This document shows positions 1 through 11,020 of a stretch of DNA of 64,000 bases, one piece after another. This stretch comes from JBBDMC01 sp963826055. GTDB taxonomy: Bacteria > Pseudomonadota > Alphaproteobacteria > Rhizobiales > Kaistiaceae. The stretch lies in NCBI GenBank assembly GCA_963826055.1, contig CAWGVO010000009.1, positions 868,001-932,000 on the forward strand. Reading direction: 5' to 3'. The notes under the pieces are model-generated. The model saw only the letters and a program-made list of their open reading frames with translations, ran no database searches and was not told the origin of the DNA. A program made the position numbers and the translations under genes. The number at the start of each line of letters is the position of its first letter. Within the stretch, counting starts at the first letter, position 1.

Positions 1-50
1 GCAACGGCAACAGCGGCGGCGAAGGCGAGCCGCCTGAGTGTTCTGAGCAT
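1..50 (-). CDS. Secreted or membrane protein, N-terminus only
   Basis: An ATG at 48-50 on the minus strand opens a frame that runs off the left edge of the window. The 16 visible residues start Met-Leu-Arg-Thr-Leu-Arg-Arg and continue with an Ala/Val-rich hydrophobic stretch, which looks like the n- and h-regions of a signal peptide. It lies about 100 bp downstream of the sigma-54 activator on the same strand and may be co-transcribed with it. Nothing can be said about its function. Confidence 0.5.
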   Translation of the reverse strand, partial: MLRTLRRLAFAAAVAV

Positions 51-151
51 GCTTGTCCCCCGGCCTCTTTTGGCCATGCCGCGGTCGGCATGATCGAATC
101 CTGCGGCCTCCGGCGCAAGACACTATGATTTTGGGGAATTTTCGGGGGTGT

Positions 152-1564
<1,413 letters not shown>

Positions 1565-1752
1565 GACCGAGCGACCCCCCGTCCTGCGGCATGCCAACCT
1601 GCGATGCTGCTGCGATCATGGCTAACTACGGTAAATAAACCGTGTTTTGGCTTCCGTGCGCCTGTCCCGAATTGACGCGCCCGGGCACTTGACCCGCGCC
1701 GGTGTAGACGGCAGGTTCGCCACTCCTGCTCGCCGACGGACGTCGACCCTCC

Positions 1753-2780
1753 ATGCCATCAGGCGCCCGCCGCAAGGCGCTCATACCGTTCGCGCTCGAT
1801 TCCGTTCCCGCCACGCTGACCGGCGGCGCGGTTGCCGTCGGCAACTTCGATGGCATGCATCCCGGTCACGTCGCTTTGCTGGAGGCGACGCGGTCGGAGG
1901 CCAACCGTCTCGGCGCACGCGCGCTGGTGCTGACGTTCGAACCGCATCCGCGCACCGTGTTCCGTCCGGACGCACCGGTCTTCCGTCTCACGCCGTTGCC
2001 TGCCAAGGCGCGTCTGCTGCGGGCGCTTGGCCATCGATGGTCTCGTCGTCGCCCACTTCGACCGGACCTTCTCCACGGTGAGCGCCGATGCATTCGTCGA
2101 CGATATTCTCGTCGGCCGTCTCAATCTCGCCTCGGCGGTCGTCGGCTACAATTTCCATTTCGGCAAGGGCAGGGCGGGTACGCCCGCCATGCTCAGCCGC
2201 CGCGGGCGAGCGCCTGGGCTTCGCGGTGAAGGTCGTCGGCGAGGTCGCCGGCGACGGCGGCTCGCCGATCGCGTCCACCGTGATCCGGGAGGCGCTCGCC
2301 GACGGCGACGTGGCGGGTGCCAACCGACTCCTCGGATACCGCTGGTTCGTGATCGCCGCGGTGGTTGCCGGCGACCGGCGCGGCCACACGCTCGGGTATC
2401 CGACGGCAAACCTTCGGCTCGGCGATGATTGCCGGCTGCGACATGGTGTCTACGCCGTCCGCCTGCAGCGGGCCGACGGCACGGTCGTCGACGGGGTCGC
2501 CAGCTTCGGCCGCCGCCCGACCTTCGACAACGGGCCGCCCCTGCTCGAGGTCTACCTGTTCGATTTTTCCGACGATCTCTACGGCGAGGAGGTGATTGTG
2601 ACGTTTTTCGGCTGGATTCGGCCCGAGGAGAAGTTCGCTTCCGCAGCCGAGCTGACCGCCGCGATGGATGTCGACTGCCAGAAAGCGCGCGCCATCCTTG
2701 CCGCTGCGGGCCGGGAACCGCGCTGGACCGGGCTTTGGCCGAGATCGGCTAGGGTTGTGGCGCCGTGGCGATTCGGCTAG
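1753..2780 (+). CDS. ribF: Bifunctional riboflavin kinase / FAD synthetase, frameshifted
   Basis: RibF phosphorylates riboflavin to FMN and adenylates FMN to FAD in the cytosol. The N-terminal nucleotidyltransferase part shows VGNFDGMHPGH, with the HxGH-type adenylylation motif, and FEPHPRTVF. The C-terminal riboflavin kinase part shows GHTLGYPTANL, GVYAV, and the terminal LYGEEVIVTFFGWIRPEEKF, which is typical of the family. Two single-base frameshifts are needed, near 2028 and 2200. A third near 2720 would give a more usual ending (LDRALAEIG, stop at 2750-2752) instead of the stop at 2778-2780. It stands next to a lipoprotein gene and is divergent from the sigma-54 regulator. ribBA of the same pathway lies at 21.9 kb. 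Confidence 0.92.
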
Positions 2781-2872
2781 AAAATCTGCGGATCGGCCGG
2801 AATGTTGCCAGGATTTGGCGTCAAGGGACGCGCTCGGTGGCCTCCTGCAGGCGATTCGCGAACGGACAACGG

Positions 2873-3544
2873 ATGGCAAGCTTGACGTGCGGGCGTATTC
2901 TGGCCTGCGCCGCGATTGCGGCGGCGGGCGTATCGCTTTCTGCCTGCAATTCGATGACATACGGCACCGGAACCTCGCCGGGGGCGCAGACTCTGAAGGA
3001 TGTCTCCGGCATCGCCGAAATCGGCGGCAAGAAGAAAGAGAAGATCGACTACGAGCCGCGCCCGTCGATCGTGGTGCCGCCGTCGACCGCCAGCCTGCCG
3101 CAACCTGTCGACGGCAACGAGGCGCTTGGCCCCAATTGGCCGAACGACCCGGATGAAAGACAGGCCAAACTGAAAGCGACGGTGGCGGAGCTGGAGGCCG
3201 AGGGCAAGCACATCGACATCAGGCTGCCGAACGGTGCCGCGCCGCCCGAAGACCCCTACGCGGGGCTGTCGGATAAGGAGCGAGCGGCCATCGTCAGGAA
3301 ACGCGCCGCGGAAGCCAAGGGCGTCGTCGCCGTCGACCAACTCGGCAATCCGGTGCGCCGCTATCTCTCCGATCCGCCGACCGCCTACCGCGAGGCCGAT
3401 CCCACCGCGCCGCCGCCGACCGTGCTGGCGGACAAGAAGAAAGAAAAGAAGAAGTGGTGGAAGTTCTGGGGATCCAAGCAGCCTGATTCGCCGCCTCCCA
3501 CGCAGACCGCGTCAGCGCCTTCCACGGAAGAAGTCCCGCAGTAA
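2873..3544 (+). CDS. Putative lipoprotein of unknown function
   Basis: The ATG at 2873 gives a clean lipoprotein signal: a basic start, an Ala/Val/Leu core, then the lipobox LSAC, with the lipidated Cys about 23 residues in. The frame is open further upstream, to 2765, but those residues are not signal-like. The mature part is about 200 residues, hydrophilic and low in cysteine, with Pro-rich linkers (PPPTVL, PDSPPPTQ). Close to the C-terminus is a very basic, aromatic patch, KKKEKKKWWKFWGSK, that could lie on a membrane surface. I recognise no enzymatic motif. It is likely exported and anchored to a membrane facing the periplasm. The frame is unbroken. It is convergent with tadA. Confidence 0.7.
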   Translation: MASLTCGRILACAAIAAAGVSLSACNSMTYGTGTSPGAQTLKDVSGIAEIGGKKKEKIDYEPRPSIVVPPSTASLPQPVDGNEALGPNWPNDPDERQAKLKATVAELEAEGKHIDIRLPNGAAPPEDPYAGLSDKERAAIVRKRAAEAKGVVAVDQLGNPVRRYLSDPPTAYREADPTAPPPTVLADKKKEKKKWWKFWGSKQPDSPPPTQTASAPSTEEVPQ

Positions 3545-3971
3545 GCTGCCCGCCTCGCTCTCGCCGAGGCCGCCGTAGACCTCCGGCGCGTGGTTGCACG
3601 TCGGCTGCGTGAACCATCGCGGACCGTGCTCGACGGCGCCGCCTTTCTCGTCGCCGGCACCGAAATAGAGACGGCGGATGCGGGCGAACGAAATCGCGGC
3701 GGCGCACATGGCGCACGGCTCGAGCGTCACGTAGAGATCGGCGCCGGTCAGACGCTGCGAGCCGACCGCCGCAGCCGCTTGCCGGATGGCCAGCATTTCC
3801 GCGTGCGCGGTCGGGTCGTCGAGCTCGATCGTACGGTTGCCGGCGCGCCCGATCACCGCGCCCTCGCGCGACCACGACCGCGCCGACCGGCACCTCGCCG
3901 CGCGCCGCGGCCGCCCGCGCTTCGTCGAGGGCGATCCCCATCGGGTCGAGGGCCGTCGGTTTCGCGTTCAC
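3512..3971 (-). CDS. tadA: tRNA-specific adenosine deaminase TadA, frameshifted
   Basis: TadA converts adenosine 34 of tRNA-Arg(ACG) to inosine. The zinc-dependent cytidine deaminase fold is evident from the two hallmark motifs: HAEM, carrying the zinc His and the catalytic Glu, and LEPCAMC, carrying the two zinc Cys residues. The N-terminus (LDEARAAAARGEVPVGAVVV) is standard for the family. One frameshift near 3860 separates the first 38 residues from the catalytic part. The rest is intact and ends with a basic tail. It is divergent from rluB, with only about 50 bp between the two starts, so their promoters must be close or overlapping. Confidence 0.93.
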
Positions 3972-4020
3972 CCGTCAATCCCTCGCCTGTCGCGCGGCGC
4001 TCTGCTACTTGAGCGGCGTC

Positions 4021-4891
4021 ATGGATCGCTCGACTGCAACCGTTCCACCGGCCGACGGCGAACGGATCGCCAAGGTCCTCGCCCGCGCCGGCCTGTGCTC
4101 GCGGCGCGACGCCGAGCGCTGGATCGCCGCGGGCCGCGTCGCCCTCAACGGCGCGGTCCTGTCGACGCCCGCCGTCGTCGTCGGACCGCACGATCGCATC
4201 ACCGTCGACGGCAACCCGCTGCCGGCGCGCGAGCGCACGCGGCTGTGGCTTTATCACAAGCCGAAAGGCCTGGTCACGACCGCGCGCGACCCTGAGGGAC
4301 GCCGCACCGTGTTCGACGCGCTGCCCAAGGATCTGCCGCGGGTGGTTGCGGTCGGGCGCCTCGACATCAACACCGAAGGGCTGCTGCTGCTGACCAACGA
4401 CGGCGGCCTCGCCCGCATCCTCGAACTGCCGTCGACCGGATGGCTGAGGCGCTATCGCGTGCGCGCCCACGGCGCCGTCAGCGAGGCGGCCCTGAAGGAA
4501 CTCGCCGCCGGCGTCGCCATCGACGGCGTGCTCTACGGGCCGGTCGAGGCGACGCTCGACCGCGCCACGGGCGACAACGTCTGGCTGACGCTCGGCCTGC
4601 GCGAGGGAAAGAACCGCGAGGTCAAACGCCTTCTCGCCCACCTCGGGCTCGTCACCAACCGCCTGATCCGCGTCTCCTACGGGCCCTTCCAACTCGGCGA
4701 ACTGAAAGCCCGGCGAGGTGCGCGAGGTGCGCGGCAAGGTCCTGCGCGACCAGCTTGGGCACAAGCTGGCGGCGGCCGCCGGCGCCGACTTCACCGCGCC
4801 GCTGCGCGTGGCCGAGACGGGTGACGGTGAGGCGCGGACGACCACGCCCGCCAAACGGGGCGCCAGACGCCGTGCGGATCATCGGCGGTAA
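4021..4891 (+). CDS. rluB: 23S rRNA pseudouridine synthase RluB (RsuA family), frameshifted
   Basis: The enzyme isomerises a uridine in helix 80 of 23S rRNA to pseudouridine. An N-terminal S4 RNA-binding domain (about residues 12-60, with RIAKVLARAGLCSRRDAE) precedes the catalytic domain with the signature GRLDINTEGLLLLTNDG, where the Asp is catalytic. REGKNREVKRLL is also family-typical. One frameshift near 4710, apparently an extra A in a GAAAG run, moves the last 60 residues to another frame. They then read GEVREVRGKVLRDQLG and end at a TAA at 4889-4891, inside the start of rsmD. An ATG at 4021 was chosen; a TTG at 4009 is also in frame. The 20-bp overlap with rsmD suggests coupled translation. 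Confidence 0.93.
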
Positions 4892-5441
4892 GCTGCGCGG
4901 CCGCTCGTTGGCGACGCCCGCCGGCAGCGACACGCGACCGACCGCCGACCGGCTGCGCCAGACGATCTTCGATATCCTCGCCCACGCCTACGGCGATCCG
5001 GTCGCCAATGCCCGGGTGCTCGACCTGTTCGCCGGCACCGGGGCGCTGGGCCTGGAGGCGCTGTCGCGCGGCGCCGCCTGGTGCCTGTTCGTCGAGGACG
5101 ACACCGCCGCGCGCGGCCTCATCAGGCGCAATGCCGAGGCGCTCGGCCTCACCGGCCGCACCCGCCTCTACCGGCGCGACGCCACCCGGCTCGGACCGGT
5201 CGGCGGTCTGGCGCCGTTCACCCTCGTCTTCGCCGACCCGCCCTACGGGCGCGGCCTCGGCGAGGCGGCGCTTGCCGCCGCCAGCGCCGGCGGCTGGCTC
5301 GCCCCCGGCGCGCTGGTGGTTCTGGAGGAGGCGGCCAGCGCCGAGATCGGGCCCGTCGACGGCCTGGAACGCCTGGAAACGCGCCGCATTGGCGGTTCGG
5401 CAATCACGTTTCTTCGTCACCCGGCCGATGCCTCTGGCTAG
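4872..5441 (+). CDS. rsmD: 16S rRNA (guanine966-N2)-methyltransferase RsmD
   Basis: RsmD methylates G966 of 16S rRNA using S-adenosylmethionine. It starts at a GTG with the family-standard beginning VRIIGGKLRGR, followed by TRPTADRLRQTIFDIL. The SAM-binding loop is VLDLFAGTGALGLEALSRGA. The N6/N2 amino-methyltransferase motif IV is present as FADPPYGRGL. At about 189 residues it has the normal length and is unbroken. It overlaps the end of rluB by 20 bp. rluB followed by rsmD is a common pairing in alphaproteobacteria, two ribosomal RNA modification enzymes made together. Confidence 0.95.
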   Translation: MRIIGGKLRGRSLATPAGSDTRPTADRLRQTIFDILAHAYGDPVANARVLDLFAGTGALGLEALSRGAAWCLFVEDDTAARGLIRRNAEALGLTGRTRLYRRDATRLGPVGGLAPFTLVFADPPYGRGLGEAALAAASAGGWLAPGALVVLEEAASAEIGPVDGLERLETRRIGGSAITFLRHPADASG

Positions 5442-5488
5442 ACGGCGCGAACCCCGCTATATGCTCCGCTCTCCCGCTCCGTCTGCCT

Positions 5489-5494
5489 GGAGGA
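5489..5494 (+). promoter_or_regulatory. Shine-Dalgarno that fixes a TTG start
   Basis: The sequence GGAGGA lies six bases upstream of a TTG at 5501. That TTG opens a signal peptide (LPQRPIAIALVFLATFATAS) in front of the first M16 peptidase. No ATG in this frame has comparable spacing, so the ribosome-binding site decides the start. Confidence 0.6.
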
Positions 5495-5500
5495 ACCCCG

Positions 5501-6870
5501 TTGCCGCAACGCCCGATCGCGATCGCCCTGGTCTTCCTTGCCACCTTCGCGACCGCGAGCATTGCGGCCAGCAGCCGAGCCGCTCTTTGCCCCCAACGTC
5601 ACCAGCTTCAGTCTCGCCAACGGCCTCGAGGTGGTGGTCATTCCCGACCACCGCGCCCCCGTCGTCACCCACATGGTCTGGTACAAGGTCGGCGCCGCCG
5701 ACGATCCCCCGGGCAAGTCGGGCATCGCCCACTTCCTCGAGCACCTGATGTTCAAGGGCACGGCCGAAAACCCCGAGGGCGCCTTCTCCGCCCGGGTCGC
5801 GGCGCTTGGCGGCAACGACAACGCCTTCACCACCGAAGACACCACCGTCTACCACCAGACCATCGCCAATCAGCACCTCGGCCTGATGATGCAGTTCGAG
5901 GCCGACCGCATGGCCAACCTCCAGATCACCGACGCCGCCGTCACGCCCGGAGCGCCAGGTGATCCTCGAGGAGCGGCGCATGCGCATCGACAACAGCCCG
6001 GGCGCCAAGCTCAGCCAGGAAATGGATGCCGCGCTTTACGAGAACAGCCACTACGGCATCCCGACCATCGGCTGGGAGCACGAGATGGAGGGGCTCGACC
6101 GCGCCGATGCGGTCGCCTTCTACGACCGCTACTACACGCCGAACAACGCCATCGTCGTCGTTGCCGGCGACGTCACCGAGGACGAGGTGCGTGCGCTTGC
6201 CGAGTCCACTTACGGCAAGCTCGCCGCGTCGCGCCGAGCCGCCGCCGCGCGTGCGCCTCACCGAGCCCGAGCCGCTTGCCGCCCGCACCGTCACGCTTTC
6301 CGACCCGCGCGTCACCCAGCCTTCGCTTTCGCGCGTCTACCTGACCCCTTCCGAGGTCACCGGCGCACCGGGTGAAGCCGAGGCGCTCGACATGCTGGCC
6401 GAGATTCTCGGCGGCGGCCCCACCAGCCGTCTCTATCGGCAACTGGTCGTCGACGAGGGCGTCGCCACCAGCGCCGGCGCCGGCTACTCCGATTCCTCGC
6501 TCGGCGACACCGAATTCACGATCCGCGCCGTGCCGCGCGGCGATACCGACATTGCCGCCCTCGAAGCCCGCATCGATCAGGATGATCGCCGACCTCGTCG
6601 CCAACGGCGTCACCGAGGAAGAGCTGGAGCGCGCCAGGCACGGCGTCCGCGCCGCCACCATCTACGCCGAGGACAACCCGGCCTCGCTCGCCCGCACCTT
6701 CGGTCAGGCGCTGGTGCTCGGCGAGACCGTGTCCGACGTCCAGCACTGGCCCGACAAGATCGCGGCGGTGACCGTCGCCGACGTCAACGCCGTCGCGCGC
6801 AAGTACCTCGACAGTCCGCCGCTCGGTCACCGGCTTCCTTGTCGGCGAGCCGGAGAAGAAGGGATTGTGA
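5501..6870 (+). CDS. M16 family zinc metallopeptidase, catalytic member, frameshifted
   Basis: This is a secreted zinc peptidase of the pitrilysin/PqqL type, expected in the periplasm. A TTG start with a strong ribosome-binding site gives a signal peptide. The inverted zinc motif is HFLEH within GIAHFLEHLMFKGT, and the distal Glu ligand is in VILEERRMR. The mid-domain signature GGGPTSRLYRQLV is also present. Five frame junctions are needed, near 5580, 5948, 6245, 6580 and 6826; at 5948 an extra G in CCCGGAG is evident. The stop TGA at 6868-6870 overlaps the ATG of the next gene by one base. It forms the active half of a typical pair with the following inactive homologue. Confidence 0.88.
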
Positions 6871-8186
6871 TGAACGCCATGAAGTTCGCCCGGACCCTTC
6901 TCGCCGCTGTCGGCATCGTTATTGGCTTCGCCGGCGCGGCCAACGCGGTCGACGTCCAGCGCGTCGTCAGCCCGCACGGCATCGAGGCGTGGCTGGTCGA
7001 GGACCAGTCGATCCCGCTGATCGCCATGTCCTTCGCCTTCGTCGGCGGCGTCGGCCAGGACCCGGCCGACAAGCCCGGCGTCGCCAACATGCTCTCCGGC
7101 CTGCTCGACGAGGGCGCCGGCGATCTCGACAGCCAGGCCTATCAGACCCGCCTCGACGACCTGTCGATCGGTCTGTCGTTCGACGCCGGTCACGACACCT
7201 TCTCCGGATCGCTGAAGACGCTCACCGAAAACCGCGACGAGGCCGCCCGGCTGTTGCATCTCGCGCTGACCGCGCCGCGGTTCGACCAGGAACCGGTCGA
7301 GCGCATTCGCGCGCAGATCATGACCGGCATCCGCGCACGCGAGCGCAACCCCGGCGAGATCGCCTCCAATGCCCTGATGACGGCGGTCTTTCCCGATCAC
7401 CCCTACGGCCGTCCGACCGAGGGCACGCTCGACAGCGTCGCCGCCATCACCGTCGATGACCTGAACGCGTTCCGGAGCCGCATCTTCGCGCGCGACAATC
7501 TCAAGGTCGCCGTCGTCGGCGCCATCGACGCCGCGACCCTTGGCGCCATGCTCGACGAGGTGTTCGCCGACCTGCCGGCGACCGCCGATCTGGTCCCCGA
7601 TACCCGAGGCGGCACCGCCAAAGAGCGCCCGCATCGATATCCCGCATGGCGATCCCGCAGACGCTGATCCGCTTCGCCGGGACCGGGGCTGAAGCGCAAC
7701 GATCCCGACTACATCGCGGCCGCAGTCGCGGCCTACATCCTGGGCGGCGGCGGCGACGGCTCGCGCCTGTTCGACCAGGTTCGCGATCAGCGCGGCCTCG
7801 CCTATTCGATCTCGCTCGGTCTCGATCCGCTCGACCACGCCGGACTGGTCGTCGGCGGCACCTCCACCCGCAGCGATCAGGCCGACGCCGTCCTCGCGCT
7901 GGTGGAGAGCGAGATCAAGCAGTTCGCCGACGAGGGTCCGACCGCCGACGAGCTTGCCGAGGCGAAGGACTACCTGATCGGCAGCTACCCGCTCGGCTTC
8001 ACCACCTCGTCCCGCATCGCGCGCCGGCTTCTCGGCATCGAGCTCGACGGTCTCGGCATCGACTACATCGATCACCGCTCCGACCTGATCGCCGCGCTGA
8101 CCGTCGATGAGGTCCGCGCCGCCGCCCGGCGGTTGTTCGGCGGTGGCGATCTGGTGGTGGTTCGGGTCGGCAAGCCGGCCTCCTGA
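6870..8186 (+). CDS. M16 family peptidase-like protein lacking the zinc motif, frameshifted
   Basis: This is a homologue of the preceding peptidase with a signal peptide (start MNAMKFARTLLAAVGIVIGF, cleavage near ANAVD). At the place of HxxEH it has ANMLSGLLDEGAGDLDSQ, so no zinc can be bound there and it is probably a non-catalytic partner. The second half keeps the fold signature GGGGDGSRLFDQVRDQRGLAYS. Two frameshifts near 7612 and 7688 compensate each other, and the ends lie in the same frame. The one-base overlap with the upstream gene indicates translational coupling, which fits a heterodimer made in equal amounts, as seen for other bacterial M16A/M16B pairs. Confidence 0.88.
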
Positions 8187-8190
8187 ACGA

Positions 8191-8206
8191 CGCCCGCACG
8201 CGGGCG
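8191..8206. other. GC-rich hairpin after the M16 pair
   Basis: A six-base perfect inverted repeat, CGCCCG-CACG-CGGGCG, begins four bases after the M16 stop codon. There is no T-run, so it would be a weak terminator at best. Confidence 0.3.
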
Positions 8207-8266
8207 CGCGCCTTGCTTCCGCGGCCGCGAGACCATAGATCAGTGCGCACCCGACAGGAGCTGCCC

Positions 8267-9613
8267 ATGACCGAAATTCTCGACCAGAGCGACCTTGCCG
8301 AACGCGCCGAACGTCTGGTCGCGGCGGCCGAGCCGCGCCGGCGCCGACGCCGCCGATGTCATCTGCGTGCGCGGCATCGCGCTGTCGGTCGATGTCCGCC
8401 TCGGCAAGGTCGAGGAGACGCGGCGCGCGGAGGGCGACGATTTCACGTTGAGGGCGTTCGTTGGCAAGCGCTCGGCCACCGTCTCCGCCAACGTCTTTGC
8501 CGATCCCGCCGAACTGGCGACGCGCGCCGTCGCCATGGCGAAGGTCGCTCCCGAGGATCGGTTCGCCGGCCTCGCCGATCCTGACCGGCTGGCCCGCACC
8601 TTCCCCGACCTCGATCTCCTCGACGAGACCATTCCCTCGGCCGAGGAACTGACCGAGATGGCGCTCGCCGCGGAGGACGCTGCCCGCGCCGTTCCCGGCG
8701 TCACCAACTCCGGTGGCGCCAGCGCCGGCTGGTCTCTTGGCGGCATGGTGCTGGCGACCTCGCACGGCTTCTCCGGCTCGTACCTCGGATCGCGGTTCGG
8801 CCAGTCGGCTTCGGTGATCGCCGGCACGGGCACCGCCATGGAGCGCGACTACGAGGCCGAATCGAAGTTGTTTCGCGCCGATCTCTCCGACCCCGCCGAG
8901 ATCGGTCGCCGCGCCGGCGAACGCGCCGTGCGCCGGCTCAACCCGCGCAAGATCGCGACCGGGCGGGCGACCATCGTTTACGACCCGCGCATCTCGCGCG
9001 GGCTGGTCGGCAGCCTCGCCGGCGCGATCAACGGCGCGGCGATCGCCCGCAAGACGAGCTTCCTGCGCGACAAGCTCGGCAAGCAGATCTTCGCGCCGAC
9101 GATCCGCATCACCGACGATCCGCAGCGCCGGCGCGGTCCCGCCTCGCGTCCCTTCGACGGGGAGGGGGTGGCCGGCGAGCCGCTGGACGTGGTGAGGGAC
9201 GGCGTCCTGCAGACATGGCTGCTCGACTCGGCGACGGCGCGCGAACTGGGCCTCGTCACCAACGGCCGTGCCGGCCGCGGCGGCGGCAATCCGTCGCCTG
9301 GCTCGACCAATCTGACGCTGCTCGCCGGCGAGCGCTCGCCGGACGAACTGATCGGCGGGATCACCCACGGCCTCTACGTCACCGAACTGATCGGCCACGG
9401 CGCCAATCTGGTCACCGGCGACTACAGCCGCGGCGCCGCCGGCTTCGTCATCGAGAACGGCGCCCTCGGCCACCCGGTGAGCGAGGTCACCATCGCCGAG
9501 CAACCTCGCGGATATGTTCCGCGCGATTGGTGCCGGCGAACGACCTGGAATATCGTTACGCCACCAACGCACCCACGATTGCGATCGAGGGCATGACCGT
9601 CGCCGGCGCGTGA
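8267..9613 (+). CDS. pmbA: PmbA/TldE subunit of the TldD-PmbA metalloprotease, frameshifted
   Basis: PmbA (TldE) is the non-catalytic partner of TldD in a zinc protease that trims modified peptides and antitoxins. It starts at an ATG preceded by AGGAG (MTEILDQSDLAERAERLV). The family features seen are GGMVLATSHGFSGSYLGS, the GYLLD-like segment WLLDSATARELG, and SPGSTNLTLLAGERSPDELI. The HExxxH zinc motif found in TldD is absent here, as expected. Frameshifts near 8332 and 9505 restore the same final frame. The C-terminus NDLEYRYATNAPTIAIEGMT is typical. Its partner tldD is at 41.2-42.7 kb. Confidence 0.92.
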
Positions 9614-9634
9614 CAGCTCCCGTGGAGGTGAGAG

Positions 9635-9934
9635 ATGGATGCCGCTTCCCGAGACAGGGCACCCGGTGGCGGGACGGAGTCGCCGAAGCAGCTTCTCCAC
9701 CTCGTCTTCGGCGGTGAGTTGATGAACGTGGCGGACGTCCGCTTCGCCGATCTCGACAAGCTCGACATCGTCGGCATCTATCCGAACTACCGCACCGCCT
9801 ACGATGCCTGGCGGGCGAAGGCGCACGCCAGCGTCGACAACGCGCGCATGCGCTATTTCATCGTCCATCTCCACCGCTTGCTCGACCCCGACACCGCGGC
9901 CACGCCGACGCCGGCGGGTTCGTCGTCCCCCTGA
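9635..9934 (+). CDS. DUF4170 domain protein
   Basis: This is a 99-residue soluble protein of a family confined largely to alphaproteobacteria. The core reads KQLLHLVFGGEL, then DLDKLDIVGIYPNY, then DNARMRYFIVHLHRLLDP, which matches DUF4170 as I know it. There is no signal peptide or membrane segment. Function is unknown. It follows pmbA by 21 bp. In related genomes this gene is normally followed by waaA (Kdo transferase) and then lpxK; here lpxK follows directly and waaA is missing. Confidence 0.85.
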   Translation: MDAASRDRAPGGGTESPKQLLHLVFGGELMNVADVRFADLDKLDIVGIYPNYRTAYDAWRAKAHASVDNARMRYFIVHLHRLLDPDTAATPTPAGSSSP

Positions 9935-9955
9935 CCAAGAAGAGCCGGCATCGCC

Positions 9956-11020
9956 TTGGCTGACCGCGGAGACCCTCGACCACCTGTCGTGCTCCGCAGC
10001 GCGCCCGAGTTCTGGTGGCGCCCCGAGCCCGCCGGCGCGGCCATGGCGCTGTGGCCGGCCGCCAGGCTCTGGGGAGCCGCCGTCGCATGGCGCATGGCGC
10101 AGCCGCCGCGCTATCGTCCGCCGGTGGCCATCGTCTGCGTCGGCGACTCTCGTCGTTGGCGGCGCCGGCAACACGGCGACCGTCGTTGCCCTTGCCCGCA
10201 TGGCGCGCAGTCGCGGGCTGAAACCGGGCATTCTCGTCAGCGGCAACGGCAGCCGCGCCCGCGGGCCGATCCTCGTCGATCCGGCGATCTACAACGCCGA
10301 CCACGTCGGCGACGAGGCGATGATCGCCGCCGGCGTGGCGCCAACCGTGGTTGCCCGCGACCGCGCCGCCGGGGCGAAGGTGCTGGTCGGCGCCGGCGTC
10401 GATCTCATCATCATGGACGGCGGCTTTCACGATCCGGCCCTGCCGAAGGACCTGGCCCTCCTCGCCGTCGATGCCAGCCTCGGCGTCGGCAATGGCCTCA
10501 CCGTGCCGTCGGGTCCGATGCGCGCACCGCTGCAACCGCAACTGAGGCGCGCCGACGCTCTCCTGGTCGTCGGCGAGGGCGAGGCGGCGGGCCCGCTGAT
10601 CCGCGCCGCCGCCCGCGCCGGGCGCGCCATCCTGAGGGCCGACCTGAGGCCGACCCGCGTCAGGGAGTGGCGCCGGCAGCCGATCCTCGCCTTCGCCGGC
10701 ATCGACCGGCCCGAGCGGTTCTTCGACGCGCTCGGCCGACGTCGGCGCCACCGTCACCGATACCGTGACGTTTCCCGACCGCCATCGCTACACCGCCGCC
10801 GACGCCGAGGCGCTGCTGGCGAGGGCCGATGCCGACGGCCTGAGGCTGGTGACGAGCGAAGCAGGACATGGCCCGGCTTGCCGGCAGGACCGGTGCGGTC
10901 GCCGCCCTTGCCGGACGCGCCGAAGCCCTCGCACATGAGCGTCGAGTTCGAGAACCCCTCGGCGGTCACCGAGATGATCGACGAGGCGATGCGCAAGGCC
11001 GCGCTCGCCGTCCGTCGTCT
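9956..11020 (+). CDS. lpxK: LpxK-like protein with altered active-site motifs, frameshifted
   Basis: LpxK phosphorylates the 4' position of the lipid A disaccharide at the inner membrane. The overall pattern is clear: EFWWRPEP near the start, ALARMARSRGLKPGILVS, HVGDEAMIAA, VPSGPMRAPL, and LAFAGIDRPERFFDALG. However, key motifs differ from those of normal relatives. The P-loop GGAGKT reads GGAGNT, SRGYGG reads SGNGSR, DDGFQ reads DGGFH, FPDHH reads FPDRH and the KDM of the C-terminal motif reads QDM. Flanking residues are conserved. Frame junctions lie near 10150, 10735 and 10864, and a further one is probable near the end. The start is uncertain (TTG at 9956 or GTG at 9989) and the stop near 11020 is inferred. 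It may be catalytically dead. Confidence 0.7.

Noticed and set aside
6516..9662. A 1048-codon open frame on the minus strand opposite the M16 pair and pmbA
   Set aside because: The product is an Arg/Gly/Ala/Asp-rich low-information sequence with no domain, while the plus strand carries three clearly conserved proteins. Long antisense frames are expected at this GC content.
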